A DNA stretch of 5,218 nt from Patescibacteria group bacterium AH-259-L07 (GTDB lineage: Bacteria; Patescibacteriota; Patescibacteriia; UBA2591; UBA6264), in NCBI GenBank assembly GCA_027718005.1, contig JALLOP010000090.1:1-5218 (forward strand), given 5' to 3'. Positions within the stretch are counted from its first letter, which is position 1. Every line of letters begins with the position of its first letter. Of the stretch, positions 1 through 5,218 are shown in pieces. The translations under genes were made by a program, and so were the position numbers. Under the pieces are notes generated by a model. That model had not been told where the DNA came from. It saw nothing but the letters and a program-made list of their open reading frames with translations, and made no database searches.

Positions 1-966
1 CTTAACCTTATTATCAGCACCTAACTCATACAGATATTCTGGCGTAATTTCATAATCATCCACGAGCTGCCCTGCAGCTTCAACCGGAATTGAATTTCGT
101 ATCAAAGCCCTTGGAATGCCATGTAGGGAAAAAACCTTTTTAATTAATTGATCATCCAGTTCAAACCGCTCTCTAATCGCCTCGATGCCAAGATTATCCC
201 CTTCTTTTGCATACATACGAATCTCGTTACATTCTGGATTATCACATAGTAAATAAAACTCTTTTGTATTGTTATCATAGCCAACGTGTTGCGTGGTAAA
301 AAGTTTTACATTTCTTGGTGTATGACATTTGGGGCATACCACCCGATACTTCATGCGCTCATCAATTACTGATTCAGGAATATCAATCACCACAAAAATA
401 TCTGGGTCCTCTCTATAATTAATCAAATCTCTAAAATACAGTGAATAAGAAATTTGATCAAGTTTCCGGGGAAACCCATCAATAAAAAGAGTCTTTCGTG
501 GCATGGTATCAATTTCTCGTTTAACGAGTGCTAATATAAACTCGGTGGGCAGTAAAGATTTGGTGCTTCGATCTAACAGTGCATCGATTGCCTTATCAAT
601 TGAAATATACCCGCGATAATTTTTTTTTAAATAATCTATAAGCTTTTCTTTCTTGTCTTCATCGGCTACATCCTTATGAACTGCCCGCACCACATCACCA
701 ATTGATATATGTCCGATCTTGTCTTTACCAAATAGTTCCATCATCAGTTTAGAATAGGTCCCCTTTCCTGCATTCTTTTTCCCTAACCAATAGGCAATGA
801 AGGTATTGTTCTGAAGATAGTTTTTAAGTTTTTTAATCTCCGGTCCTGCTTTTTTTTCAAAATATTTTTTTCGCTCTTTTGGATCAGATAAATTAAATGT
901 TTTATTCACACCAGCTATTTTAGTTTTTGATAATGACAAAGGAAAATCTTTTTGATAACTTTTCAT
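1..966 (-). CDS. Adenylate kinase-family nucleoside monophosphate kinase, oversized, partial (C-terminus off window)
   Basis: An open frame runs from ATG at 966 to the window edge (322 residues, no stop seen). It should transfer phosphate from ATP to a nucleoside monophosphate in the cytoplasm. Seen in the sequence: a P-loop GKKNAGKGT (residues 62-70), the NMP-domain motif SIGDVVR (88-94), the adenylate kinase signature FIDGFPRKLDQ (161-171), an RxxxR pair (R204, R208) before the LID, and a zinc-ribbon-like LID with CPKC (211-214) and CDNPEC (241-246). A conserved LID-exit arginine appears as R265. Oddities: about 57 residues precede the P-loop (usual enzymes have about 7), the LID cysteine spacing is long, the usual RxDD motif reads KEGD (254-257), and the protein continues well past the normal end of about 215 residues. 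The start is the first possible one: it lies 9 nt after, and in frame with, the TAA of the upstream gene, with no clear Shine-Dalgarno. Family is confident; substrate (AMP or another NMP) is not. Confidence 0.85.
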   Translation of the reverse strand, partial: MKSYQKDFPLSLSKTKIAGVNKTFNLSDPKERKKYFEKKAGPEIKKLKNYLQNNTFIAYWLGKKNAGKGTYSKLMMELFGKDKIGHISIGDVVRAVHKDVADEDKKEKLIDYLKKNYRGYISIDKAIDALLDRSTKSLLPTEFILALVKREIDTMPRKTLFIDGFPRKLDQISYSLYFRDLINYREDPDIFVVIDIPESVIDERMKYRVVCPKCHTPRNVKLFTTQHVGYDNNTKEFYLLCDNPECNEIRMYAKEGDNLGIEAIRERFELDDQLIKKVFSLHGIPRALIRNSIPVEAAGQLVDDYEITPEYLYELGADNKVK

Positions 967-975
967 ATATGCTAT

Positions 976-1548
976 TTAAATTTGTTTTTCAACTCCGTCA
1001 GTCGTTACTCTTCCATCCTGCCATTGTCCTCCATAAACCCTGCTCAATCCTCCCACGACTTCTTTAAAAACTAGATTTGCTACGCGCGCGCCAAGCTCAA
1101 ACTCAAAGGCCTGGTTCCCAACATTTGACAATCCAAATATTAATTGTCCAGAATACCCAGGATCAATTTTTGTAGCTCTCAAATAGATACCGCTCCGCTG
1201 CAATGTGGTCCGAGGATATACATCGAGCATTAACAAAACAGGGTCTTTATTTTTCTCAATTATAATCTTCTTGCCAGGAACATTTACTTTCTCAATTGTT
1301 TTTATTAATACAAAATGGCCGGGTTTTAATATAACTTTTTTATCTCCCCGGTATATATCAGCGATTTTTTTAACATCCGGAGTGTTTCTTTTTTCAACTC
1401 CTAAATATCCTTTTTCTTTTAATTTATATACCTCGCCTACTCGTATATCAATACCAACTCCCTCAGGAGTTAATTCCCGCTTATCAAGATTTTCAATTAA
1501 ATTATATTTTTTATTTAACTCAATTATTTTTTTCGCAGATATAATCAT
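976..1548 (-). CDS. dCTP deaminase/dUTPase superfamily protein, probably dUTPase-like
   Basis: The protein has 190 residues, close to the 193 of E. coli Dcd. The family forms trimers that deaminate dCTP and/or hydrolyse dUTP to dUMP, keeping uracil out of DNA and supplying dTMP precursor. Seen: GVGIDIRVG (30-38), typical of the Dcd-like branch; PRTTLQR (112-118), matching the Dcd RSSLAR phosphate/active-site segment; KIDPGYSG (127-134), with the aspartate that positions the nucleotide in both enzyme types; and a C-terminal arm YGGQWQDG (172-179). A gapless alignment of the 30 residues after IDPG puts G139 where E. coli Dcd has its catalytic Glu138, so deamination is doubtful and dUTP hydrolysis more likely; this is inference. 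ATG 1548 is chosen because AAGGAG lies 5 nt upstream. A longer reading from 1611 would pass through a structured spacer. It follows the MBL gene by 83 nt and precedes the kinase by 9 nt. Confidence 0.85.
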   Translation of the reverse strand: MIISAKKIIELNKKYNLIENLDKRELTPEGVGIDIRVGEVYKLKEKGYLGVEKRNTPDVKKIADIYRGDKKVILKPGHFVLIKTIEKVNVPGKKIIIEKNKDPVLLMLDVYPRTTLQRSGIYLRATKIDPGYSGQLIFGLSNVGNQAFEFELGARVANLVFKEVVGGLSRVYGGQWQDGRVTTDGVEKQI

Positions 1549-1553
1549 GATTA

Positions 1554-1559
1554 CTCCTT
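1554..1559 (-). promoter_or_regulatory. Ribosome binding site that fixes the dUTPase-like gene start
   Basis: AAGGAG on the minus strand, followed by a 5-nt spacer (TAATC) and ATG at 1548. It is the only strong Shine-Dalgarno in front of any of the five genes, and it decides for the 190-residue protein over the 211-residue alternative. Confidence 0.85.
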
Positions 1560-1573
1560 GATTACATATTTTT

Positions 1574-1631
1574 ACCCCGTTAAATAATTTGCTTGGCAAA
1601 TTAAAAATCAAAGATTTTTATTTAACAGGGT
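1574..1631 (-). other. 58-nt gapless three-way-junction (T-shaped) inverted-repeat element
   Basis: The outer arms 1574-1585 and 1620-1631 pair over 12 positions; the only imperfection is 1578/1627, which is a G:U wobble in minus-strand RNA but a C:A mismatch in plus-strand RNA. Between the arms sit two perfect hairpins that meet with no unpaired base: 1586-1602 (7-bp stem AATTTGC/GCAAATT, loop of 3) and 1603-1619 (7-bp stem AAAAATC/GATTTTT, loop of 3). The element starts directly after the stop codon of the MBL gene and ends 14 nt before the Shine-Dalgarno of the dUTPase-like gene. No U tract follows on the minus strand (AAAAATATG instead), so it is not an ordinary terminator. It could be an RNA processing or stability element between operon halves, an attenuator, or a small palindromic repeat family. 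Function unknown. Confidence 0.7.
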
Positions 1632-2510
1632 TTACTTTTGTGTTTTAACCTTTAAAGTTTTACCATCGGATGTAAGCAGTATATCACCATCTTGGTCAGT
1701 GCGCAAGATCTGAGCGCCACTTACTTCCAGGTTTTTCAACGCCCGCAAACTGGGATGACCAAACGTATTATCTTTGCCAGCAGAAATAATCCCATAGACT
1801 GGGCCAACTGATTGAACAAACTCAATGCCTGAAGAATATTTTGATCCATGATGCCCTACTTTTAAAATATCAGCAGTTAAATCGTTATCTCCTTCAATTA
1901 AAATTTCCTCTGTCTCAATAGTCGCATCACCAGTTAAAAGAAAACTCGTATCGTCATATAGTAATTTAACAACTACTGAGGCAAAATTACTATCAGCTTC
2001 TTCATCACTCATTTTATCTTGATCAGGCCATAAAAATTGAAGTGATATGCCGTCTTCTAATACTATGGTATGCGGTGCATCAACTGAGACTCTTGAAATA
2101 TTTTTTTCGCTTATCGAGTTTTGCCATTGATAATATGCAGGTGTATAACCTTTGAGTCCATTATCTAAAACAGATTTTACTTCATAGCGCCGTAAAACCT
2201 CTGCCAAACCGGTTATGTGATCAAGGTCAGTATGGGTCGCAATCATAAGATTAATTTTACGCTTGGTTATGGGAATATATGAATCTAATTTATAAATAAT
2301 ACTTTTATCTGGACCACCATCAATTAAAATATTTTTTCCTTCAGGTGTTTGAATTAATATTGCATCCCCCTGGCCCACATCTAAAAAAATAACGCGTACA
2401 TTTTCACCTGAATGAACATCAACAAGAATAGCCCAATACCCAGCAATAACAAGATTAACAATCAATAATCCACCAATAATATATATTGCTATTGTATATT
2501 TATTTTTCAT
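1632..2510 (-). CDS. Membrane-anchored metallo-beta-lactamase-fold hydrolase, ComEC C-terminal-domain type
   Basis: 292 residues. One N-terminal hydrophobic segment (about residues 6-29) should tether the protein to the membrane with the catalytic domain outside the cytoplasm. The rest matches the ComEC MBL domain: FLDVGQGDAILI (42-53), LIDGG (62-66), the metal motif THTDLDH (92-98, the HxDxDH form usual in ComEC), LLTGD (191-195), KVGHHGS (217-223) and FGHPS (250-254). All expected metal-ligand motifs are present. In canonical ComEC this domain is fused after the channel; it is thought to act as a nuclease that degrades the non-transported DNA strand. Here it is a separate gene overlapping the 3' end of the channel gene by 11 nt, so translation is probably coupled. 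An in-frame GTG at 2516 is an alternative start: a GGTGA lies 9 nt upstream of it, but ATG 2510 gives the cleaner signal-anchor N-terminus. The competence role is inferred from family and position. Confidence 0.88.
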   Translation of the reverse strand: MKNKYTIAIYIIGGLLIVNLVIAGYWAILVDVHSGENVRVIFLDVGQGDAILIQTPEGKNILIDGGPDKSIIYKLDSYIPITKRKINLMIATHTDLDHITGLAEVLRRYEVKSVLDNGLKGYTPAYYQWQNSISEKNISRVSVDAPHTIVLEDGISLQFLWPDQDKMSDEEADSNFASVVVKLLYDDTSFLLTGDATIETEEILIEGDNDLTADILKVGHHGSKYSSGIEFVQSVGPVYGIISAGKDNTFGHPSLRALKNLEVSGAQILRTDQDGDILLTSDGKTLKVKTQK

Positions 2511-4020
2511 AAACACGTATTTTTTTCACCCAAAAAATAATTAACCCATATAAAATAATAACCGCAAAAAACGGAAATCCGCTAATAATAAATGAAACAA
2601 ACGGAATAGATGCCCCGATCTTAGCAACAAGAATTACAAAGGTAAGTAAAATCCATAATGGCCACAAAATAATATAAGACAACCATGTATGAATCAGCCC
2701 AAATATGGCAAATAAAAACCCAAATGCCATCACCACAGGCATGATAGATAAAATTATAATATTTGCTAATGGCGCGATAAGTGAAAGATTGCCAAAGTAG
2801 TATAAAATAAGGGGAAGTACAAATATTTGCGCGCCTAGTGTTGCGGACAAATACTGCCGTACGGGTACAAGTCTAAAATTAGGAACACTCTTAAAGTACT
2901 GATTAAACCAAGGGGATAAAAAATAAAGACCGAGCACTGCCGTAAAAGATAATTGAAATCCAATATCAGCTTTTAATAATTTCGGGTTTATTAATAACAT
3001 TATTGTCGCGGCAAGCAAAAGTATTCTCATTGAAGAATATGGCCGCCCCAATTTTTCTGCGTACAGCAATGAAAGCCCCATAACGCCTGCCCTTACCGCT
3101 GAAGCTGGAGCGCCAGCTAATAGAATAAACAAGCCAATCAATACTAATACAAACCAAAATGCATGCTGGCGGCGAATTAATAACGTACTTACCAAAAAAA
3201 TCATCAGCATCTTGGTTAAAATAGATATATGCAGACCTGAAACAGCTAACAAATGCGCAGTGCCAGAATGAGCAAACCAATCTCGCATTTGTTGCGGAAC
3301 CTGCCGCTTAAGCCCTAAAATAAGGGCGGAGATAAACGAAGACTGCGGTTCACTCAGATTCGTATCAATAATAGATTTTATACGATTTTTTACTGACAAA
3401 AGTCCTGAATACAGAAAAGATCCTTGTTCTTTTTCAACCAACGTAATTTTGGGCCAATAACACGTTGAATAAATATCGTAACGAGCCAAATACTCATGGT
3501 AATCAAATCTATCTATCACGCCAGGTTCTTGTAATTTACATTCTACCTCTACTATATCGCCGTACTCATATCCAGAATACAGCTGCACATTTATCAACAC
3601 CCGCCCAACTTTTTCTCCGAAAAACTGCGGCGGGTAAACTTTCCCTTCAGAATCTTGTTCTTTTATTTGTATATCACCAATCGTGAGTTTTGTTTTATCA
3701 AGGCGTTCGTCTGGCTCTTTGATTACGCTTCCTTGAAATGTAATTTTAGAATTATTGTAAAAAGCAATATGATTTTCATCTATCTTAGGAAAGCTTATTT
3801 GATAGCGGACGACTCCTAAAATAAAAAACAGGATGCAGAAAAAGATAAATAAAACCCCGCCTAACTTTTTTTTCAAAAAACCTAAGCGGGCAAGAATCAA
3901 AATCACCAAGCCAACAGGAATATATACATAAAAAGGAATCGGTAAAAAGGAGGCCGCCCCAATGCCGATAATAAAAAATATAAGGGAATAAAAACTGATT
4001 TTTGAAACTGAAACGCCCAT
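2500..4020 (-). CDS. comEC: ComEC/Rec2-family DNA uptake channel protein (N-terminal and competence domains only)
   Basis: 506 residues, against roughly 700-800 for full three-domain ComEC. ComEC forms the inner-membrane pore for single-stranded DNA during transformation. Domains in order: N-terminal membrane segments (about 9-28, 31-47 and 53-72); a soluble OB-fold/DUF4131-like region (about 80-195, with FQGSVIKEPDERLDKTKLTI and YGDIVEVECKL); then the competence domain, marked by FISALILGLKRQVP (229-242), SGTAHLLAVSGLHISIL (252-268), GAPASAVRAGVMGLSLLY (303-320) and IGFQLSFTAVLGLYFLSPW (353-371), followed by several more membrane helices to the C-terminus. The MBL domain is absent and encoded by the next gene. 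An upstream ATG at 4119 would add 33 hydrophilic residues lying wholly inside the Fic gene. ATG 4020, 4 nt after the Fic stop and just before the first membrane segment, is preferred. No Shine-Dalgarno is visible, so translational coupling to Fic is likely. Confidence 0.9.
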   Translation of the reverse strand: MGVSVSKISFYSLIFFIIGIGAASFLPIPFYVYIPVGLVILILARLGFLKKKLGGVLFIFFCILFFILGVVRYQISFPKIDENHIAFYNNSKITFQGSVIKEPDERLDKTKLTIGDIQIKEQDSEGKVYPPQFFGEKVGRVLINVQLYSGYEYGDIVEVECKLQEPGVIDRFDYHEYLARYDIYSTCYWPKITLVEKEQGSFLYSGLLSVKNRIKSIIDTNLSEPQSSFISALILGLKRQVPQQMRDWFAHSGTAHLLAVSGLHISILTKMLMIFLVSTLLIRRQHAFWFVLVLIGLFILLAGAPASAVRAGVMGLSLLYAEKLGRPYSSMRILLLAATIMLLINPKLLKADIGFQLSFTAVLGLYFLSPWFNQYFKSVPNFRLVPVRQYLSATLGAQIFVLPLILYYFGNLSLIAPLANIIILSIMPVVMAFGFLFAIFGLIHTWLSYIILWPLWILLTFVILVAKIGASIPFVSFIISGFPFFAVIILYGLIIFWVKKIRVYEK

Positions 4021-4024
4021 ACAA

Positions 4025-5038
4025 CTAATAATATATACGGATCTGTCCTTTTTGATATTCCCATTTTCCAACATGACGAGATCCACCGCGGATAATGCCC
4101 TTTCTTTTATATGCTTCAATATTCTGTTTCGTTTTTTTTATCTGATATACAAAATGCTTTGCTAGCTTCTGCTCATACCCCTCCCGTGCCCTTGCAATAG
4201 CGTTGCAGTGGGTCCGATGATTTTGGCTAAAAAATATAACTGGCATAAATGCGTTTTCTATAAGCAAGGCATTAAGCAAAATTCTGCCGGCTCTGCCATT
4301 ACCATCTTGGAACGGATGTATTGCTTCAAATTTCCAATAAAACTTCAGGGCTAAAATAGAGGGATAAAGGCCTCGCCTCCTCTCCTGTCCAAACCAGGCG
4401 AGCAAACCTTTCATCTCTTTTGAGACTTCTTCTGGCGAAGTTGTTGGCTTATCTCCTGGAGCTACATTATCTTGTCTTTTATATCTCCCTGCCATATCAG
4501 GATCAATATCATGAAACAGTTTTTTATGAACCAGTTTAATTGATTTCTCATTCCATTTCATTTCTTTTGAAAATGCAAAATTTATGGCGCTAACCGAGTT
4601 AATAATTTCCCTATCTATCATTGTCTGAGGCTTAACTAATCTTCGTTGTAATACCCTTTCTATATTTAGGCGTGTCACCCGAGATCCTTCTGCACGGTTA
4701 GAGTTTAAGACGAAGAGTATATAAAACAAATTTCGAAAGAGTGTAAACTCTTTCTTAAAGAGCTCATGACTTAAACAATGATGCAAAAATCTATATTTTT
4801 CAATAGAAGTAATTCCAGTATATAAAAAATAATCGGTAATAACTTTTCCTGCATTTCGAATAGATATATCCGCAACTTCATCAAAAAAATCTTTCATTCT
4901 TTCTTTTATATTTTTAGGAATTGATGTGCCAATATATCGAGAAAAAGAAGTCCTTTTTCCTGTGCGTGCACTAAATAAAGGATATTCAAAATAATAATAC
5001 TTGTTTCCTTTAATCAGTTTCTTTCTAATATATTTCAT
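4025..5038 (-). CDS. Fic-domain protein (predicted AMP-transferase) with N-terminal inhibitory motif
   Basis: 337 residues. Fic enzymes transfer AMP (sometimes other phosphate-containing groups) from a nucleotide to a hydroxyl of a target protein, and some also remove it. Seen: the complete catalytic motif HPFQDGNGRAGR (241-252), matching HxFx(D/E)GNGRxxR with His241 as the base; a flap-like stretch NVAPGDKPTTSP (191-202); and upstream SNRAEG (113-118), fitting the (S/T)xxxE(G/N) inhibitory helix, with Glu117 expected to block ATP in class II Fic proteins. The N-terminal about 40 residues (KKLIKGNKYYYFEYP, then SRYIG) form a small basic/aromatic module seen in front of some Fic proteins and transposase-like proteins. 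The C-terminus (about 310-337) is basic and aromatic. It is first in the operon, 4 nt before comEC. ATG 5038 abuts a 32-nt repeat and has no Shine-Dalgarno; the next in-frame Met (48) would delete the N-terminal module. No toxin-antitoxin partner gene is visible in the window; its target is unknown. Confidence 0.9.
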   Translation of the reverse strand: MKYIRKKLIKGNKYYYFEYPLFSARTGKRTSFSRYIGTSIPKNIKERMKDFFDEVADISIRNAGKVITDYFLYTGITSIEKYRFLHHCLSHELFKKEFTLFRNLFYILFVLNSNRAEGSRVTRLNIERVLQRRLVKPQTMIDREIINSVSAINFAFSKEMKWNEKSIKLVHKKLFHDIDPDMAGRYKRQDNVAPGDKPTTSPEEVSKEMKGLLAWFGQERRRGLYPSILALKFYWKFEAIHPFQDGNGRAGRILLNALLIENAFMPVIFFSQNHRTHCNAIARAREGYEQKLAKHFVYQIKKTKQNIEAYKRKGIIRGGSRHVGKWEYQKGQIRIYY

Positions 5039-5070
5039 AAACTAAGTTAGGCGAAAAATAAACGATTTTT
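5039..5070 (-). repeat. Leader repeat, copy 1 (abuts the Fic start codon)
   Basis: A 32-nt sequence identical at 30 of 32 positions to 5139-5170; the two differences are adjacent, at 5062-5063. On the minus strand it contains AAAAAT-CGTTT-ATTTTT, a possible 6-bp hairpin, followed by CGCCTAACTTAGTTT, in which CTAACTTAG is a near-palindrome. It ends directly at the Fic ATG and occupies the place where a Shine-Dalgarno would be. Possible roles: operator, translational control site or remnant of a small duplication. Confidence 0.8.
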
Positions 5071-5138
5071 TATAATTTTTACTTACTTATATATATCATA
5101 TATACCTATTATTCAGCTTATTTTAGCGCTATTTTATA
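5071..5138. other. AT-rich leader spacer between the two repeats
   Basis: This 68-nt stretch lies in the predicted untranslated leader of the Fic-comEC operon. It holds a perfect 7-bp inverted repeat with a 1-nt centre (TATATAT-C-ATATATA, 5090-5104) and an 8-bp palindrome TAGCGCTA (5124-5131), the only GC-containing block. No start codon with a usable frame and no recognisable riboswitch was seen. Confidence 0.5.
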
Positions 5139-5170
5139 AAACTAAGTTAGGCGAAAAATAACTGATTTTT
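5139..5170 (-). repeat. Leader repeat, copy 2 (overlaps the predicted transcription start)
   Basis: The partner of 5039-5070, displaced by exactly 100 nt. On the minus strand it begins 4 nt after the -10 box, so the predicted transcription start (about 5168) falls in its first bases. Its arms AAAAAT/ATTTTT match copy 1, and the two differing bases fall in the putative loop (CAGTT against CGTTT). Its position over the start site suits a repressor operator or a structured 5' RNA end. Confidence 0.8.
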
Positions 5171-5174
5171 AAGT

Positions 5175-5203
5175 ATTATATAAAATATATAAAATTTTGT
5201 CAA
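5175..5203 (-). promoter_or_regulatory. Consensus sigma-70-type promoter for the Fic-comEC operon
   Basis: On the minus strand, TTGACA (5198-5203), a 17-nt AT-rich spacer, then TATAAT (5175-5180): both hexamers and the spacing match the housekeeping consensus exactly. The predicted start is an A near 5168, giving a leader of about 130 nt before the Fic ATG at 5038. No comparably good promoter was found upstream of the other four genes, so it probably drives the whole run. Confidence 0.8.
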
Positions 5204-5218
5204 GACTGAGTGAGTGAC

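Noticed and set aside
620..857. Runs of 9 and 8 T (A runs in the sense strand) in the kinase gene as programmed slippage sites
   Set aside because: They fall within ordinary Lys/Asn codons, the frame stays open on both sides, and no stimulating structure or alternative product is evident.
1205..1561. Plus-strand open frame of 118 codons
   Set aside because: It lies opposite the Dcd-family gene, whose motifs are clear; the product has no recognisable features and no Shine-Dalgarno.
1549..1611. Upstream start for the Dcd-family gene at 1611
   Set aside because: It would translate through the three-way-junction element and place the good AAGGAG inside the gene.
1560..1620. Internal promoter for the dUTPase-like gene
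   Set aside because: Possible boxes (TTGATT with ATTATT, TTGCCA with TAAAAA) are weak and lie within the hairpin arms; in AT-rich DNA such matches are expected by chance.
1574..1631. Rho-independent terminator
   Set aside because: The minus strand continues with AAAAATATG, not a U run, and the stem is mostly A/T; on the plus strand the outer stem has a C:A mismatch and only a weak T-rich follow-up.
2966..3280. Minus-strand open frame of 104 codons inside comEC
   Set aside because: Out-of-frame shadow of the conserved competence domain; Cys-rich, low-plausibility composition.
3465..3686. Plus-strand open frame of 73 codons opposite comEC
   Set aside because: Antisense shadow with no supporting signal.
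3785..4024. Minus-strand open frame of 79 codons inside the 5' part of comEC
   Set aside because: Out of frame with the clear ComEC N-terminal membrane segments; no start signal.
4021..4119. Upstream ATG for comEC at 4119
   Set aside because: The added 33 residues are hydrophilic and lie entirely within the Fic coding sequence; ATG 4020 directly precedes the first membrane helix.
4372..4402. 7-bp inverted repeat (CTCGCCT/AGGCGAG) inside the Fic gene
   Set aside because: It has a 17-nt loop, sits within coding sequence, and no regulatory context suggests more than chance.

Overview
The window is AT-rich and uses the standard code, with no in-frame TGA. All five genes lie on the minus strand and are packed tightly: four lie within 11 nt of each other or overlap, and one pair is separated by an 83-nt gap. 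Three features together suggest a candidate-phylum (Patescibacteria/CPR-like) bacterium: a ComEC split in two, an oversized adenylate-kinase-like protein with a zinc-ribbon-like LID, and mostly absent Shine-Dalgarno sites. This assignment is inference; no marker gene settles it.

Reading from right to left, the direction of transcription: a full-consensus sigma-70-type promoter (5175-5203) fires into a leader of about 130 nt. That leader begins and ends with the same 32-nt sequence (copies at 5139-5170 and 5039-5070, exactly 100 nt apart). Then come a Fic-domain protein with a self-inhibitory motif (4025-5038), the membrane channel half of ComEC (2500-4020), and the metallo-beta-lactamase half of ComEC as a separate anchored protein (1632-2510). 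Next is an 83-nt gap filled mostly by a 58-nt element (1574-1631) that folds as a gapless three-way junction. After it come a dCTP deaminase/dUTPase-family protein lacking the deaminase catalytic glutamate (976-1548) and a large adenylate-kinase-family protein that runs off the left edge (1-966).

The layout suggests one transcription unit. ComEC and its detached MBL domain would bring in and process DNA. The dUTPase-like protein and the nucleoside monophosphate kinase would then act on the deoxynucleotide pool. The Fic protein, first in the unit, could modify a partner by AMPylation. The link between uptake and nucleotide handling is a hypothesis from gene order. The least explained signals are the three-way-junction element before the dUTPase-like gene and the paired repeats that bracket the operon leader.
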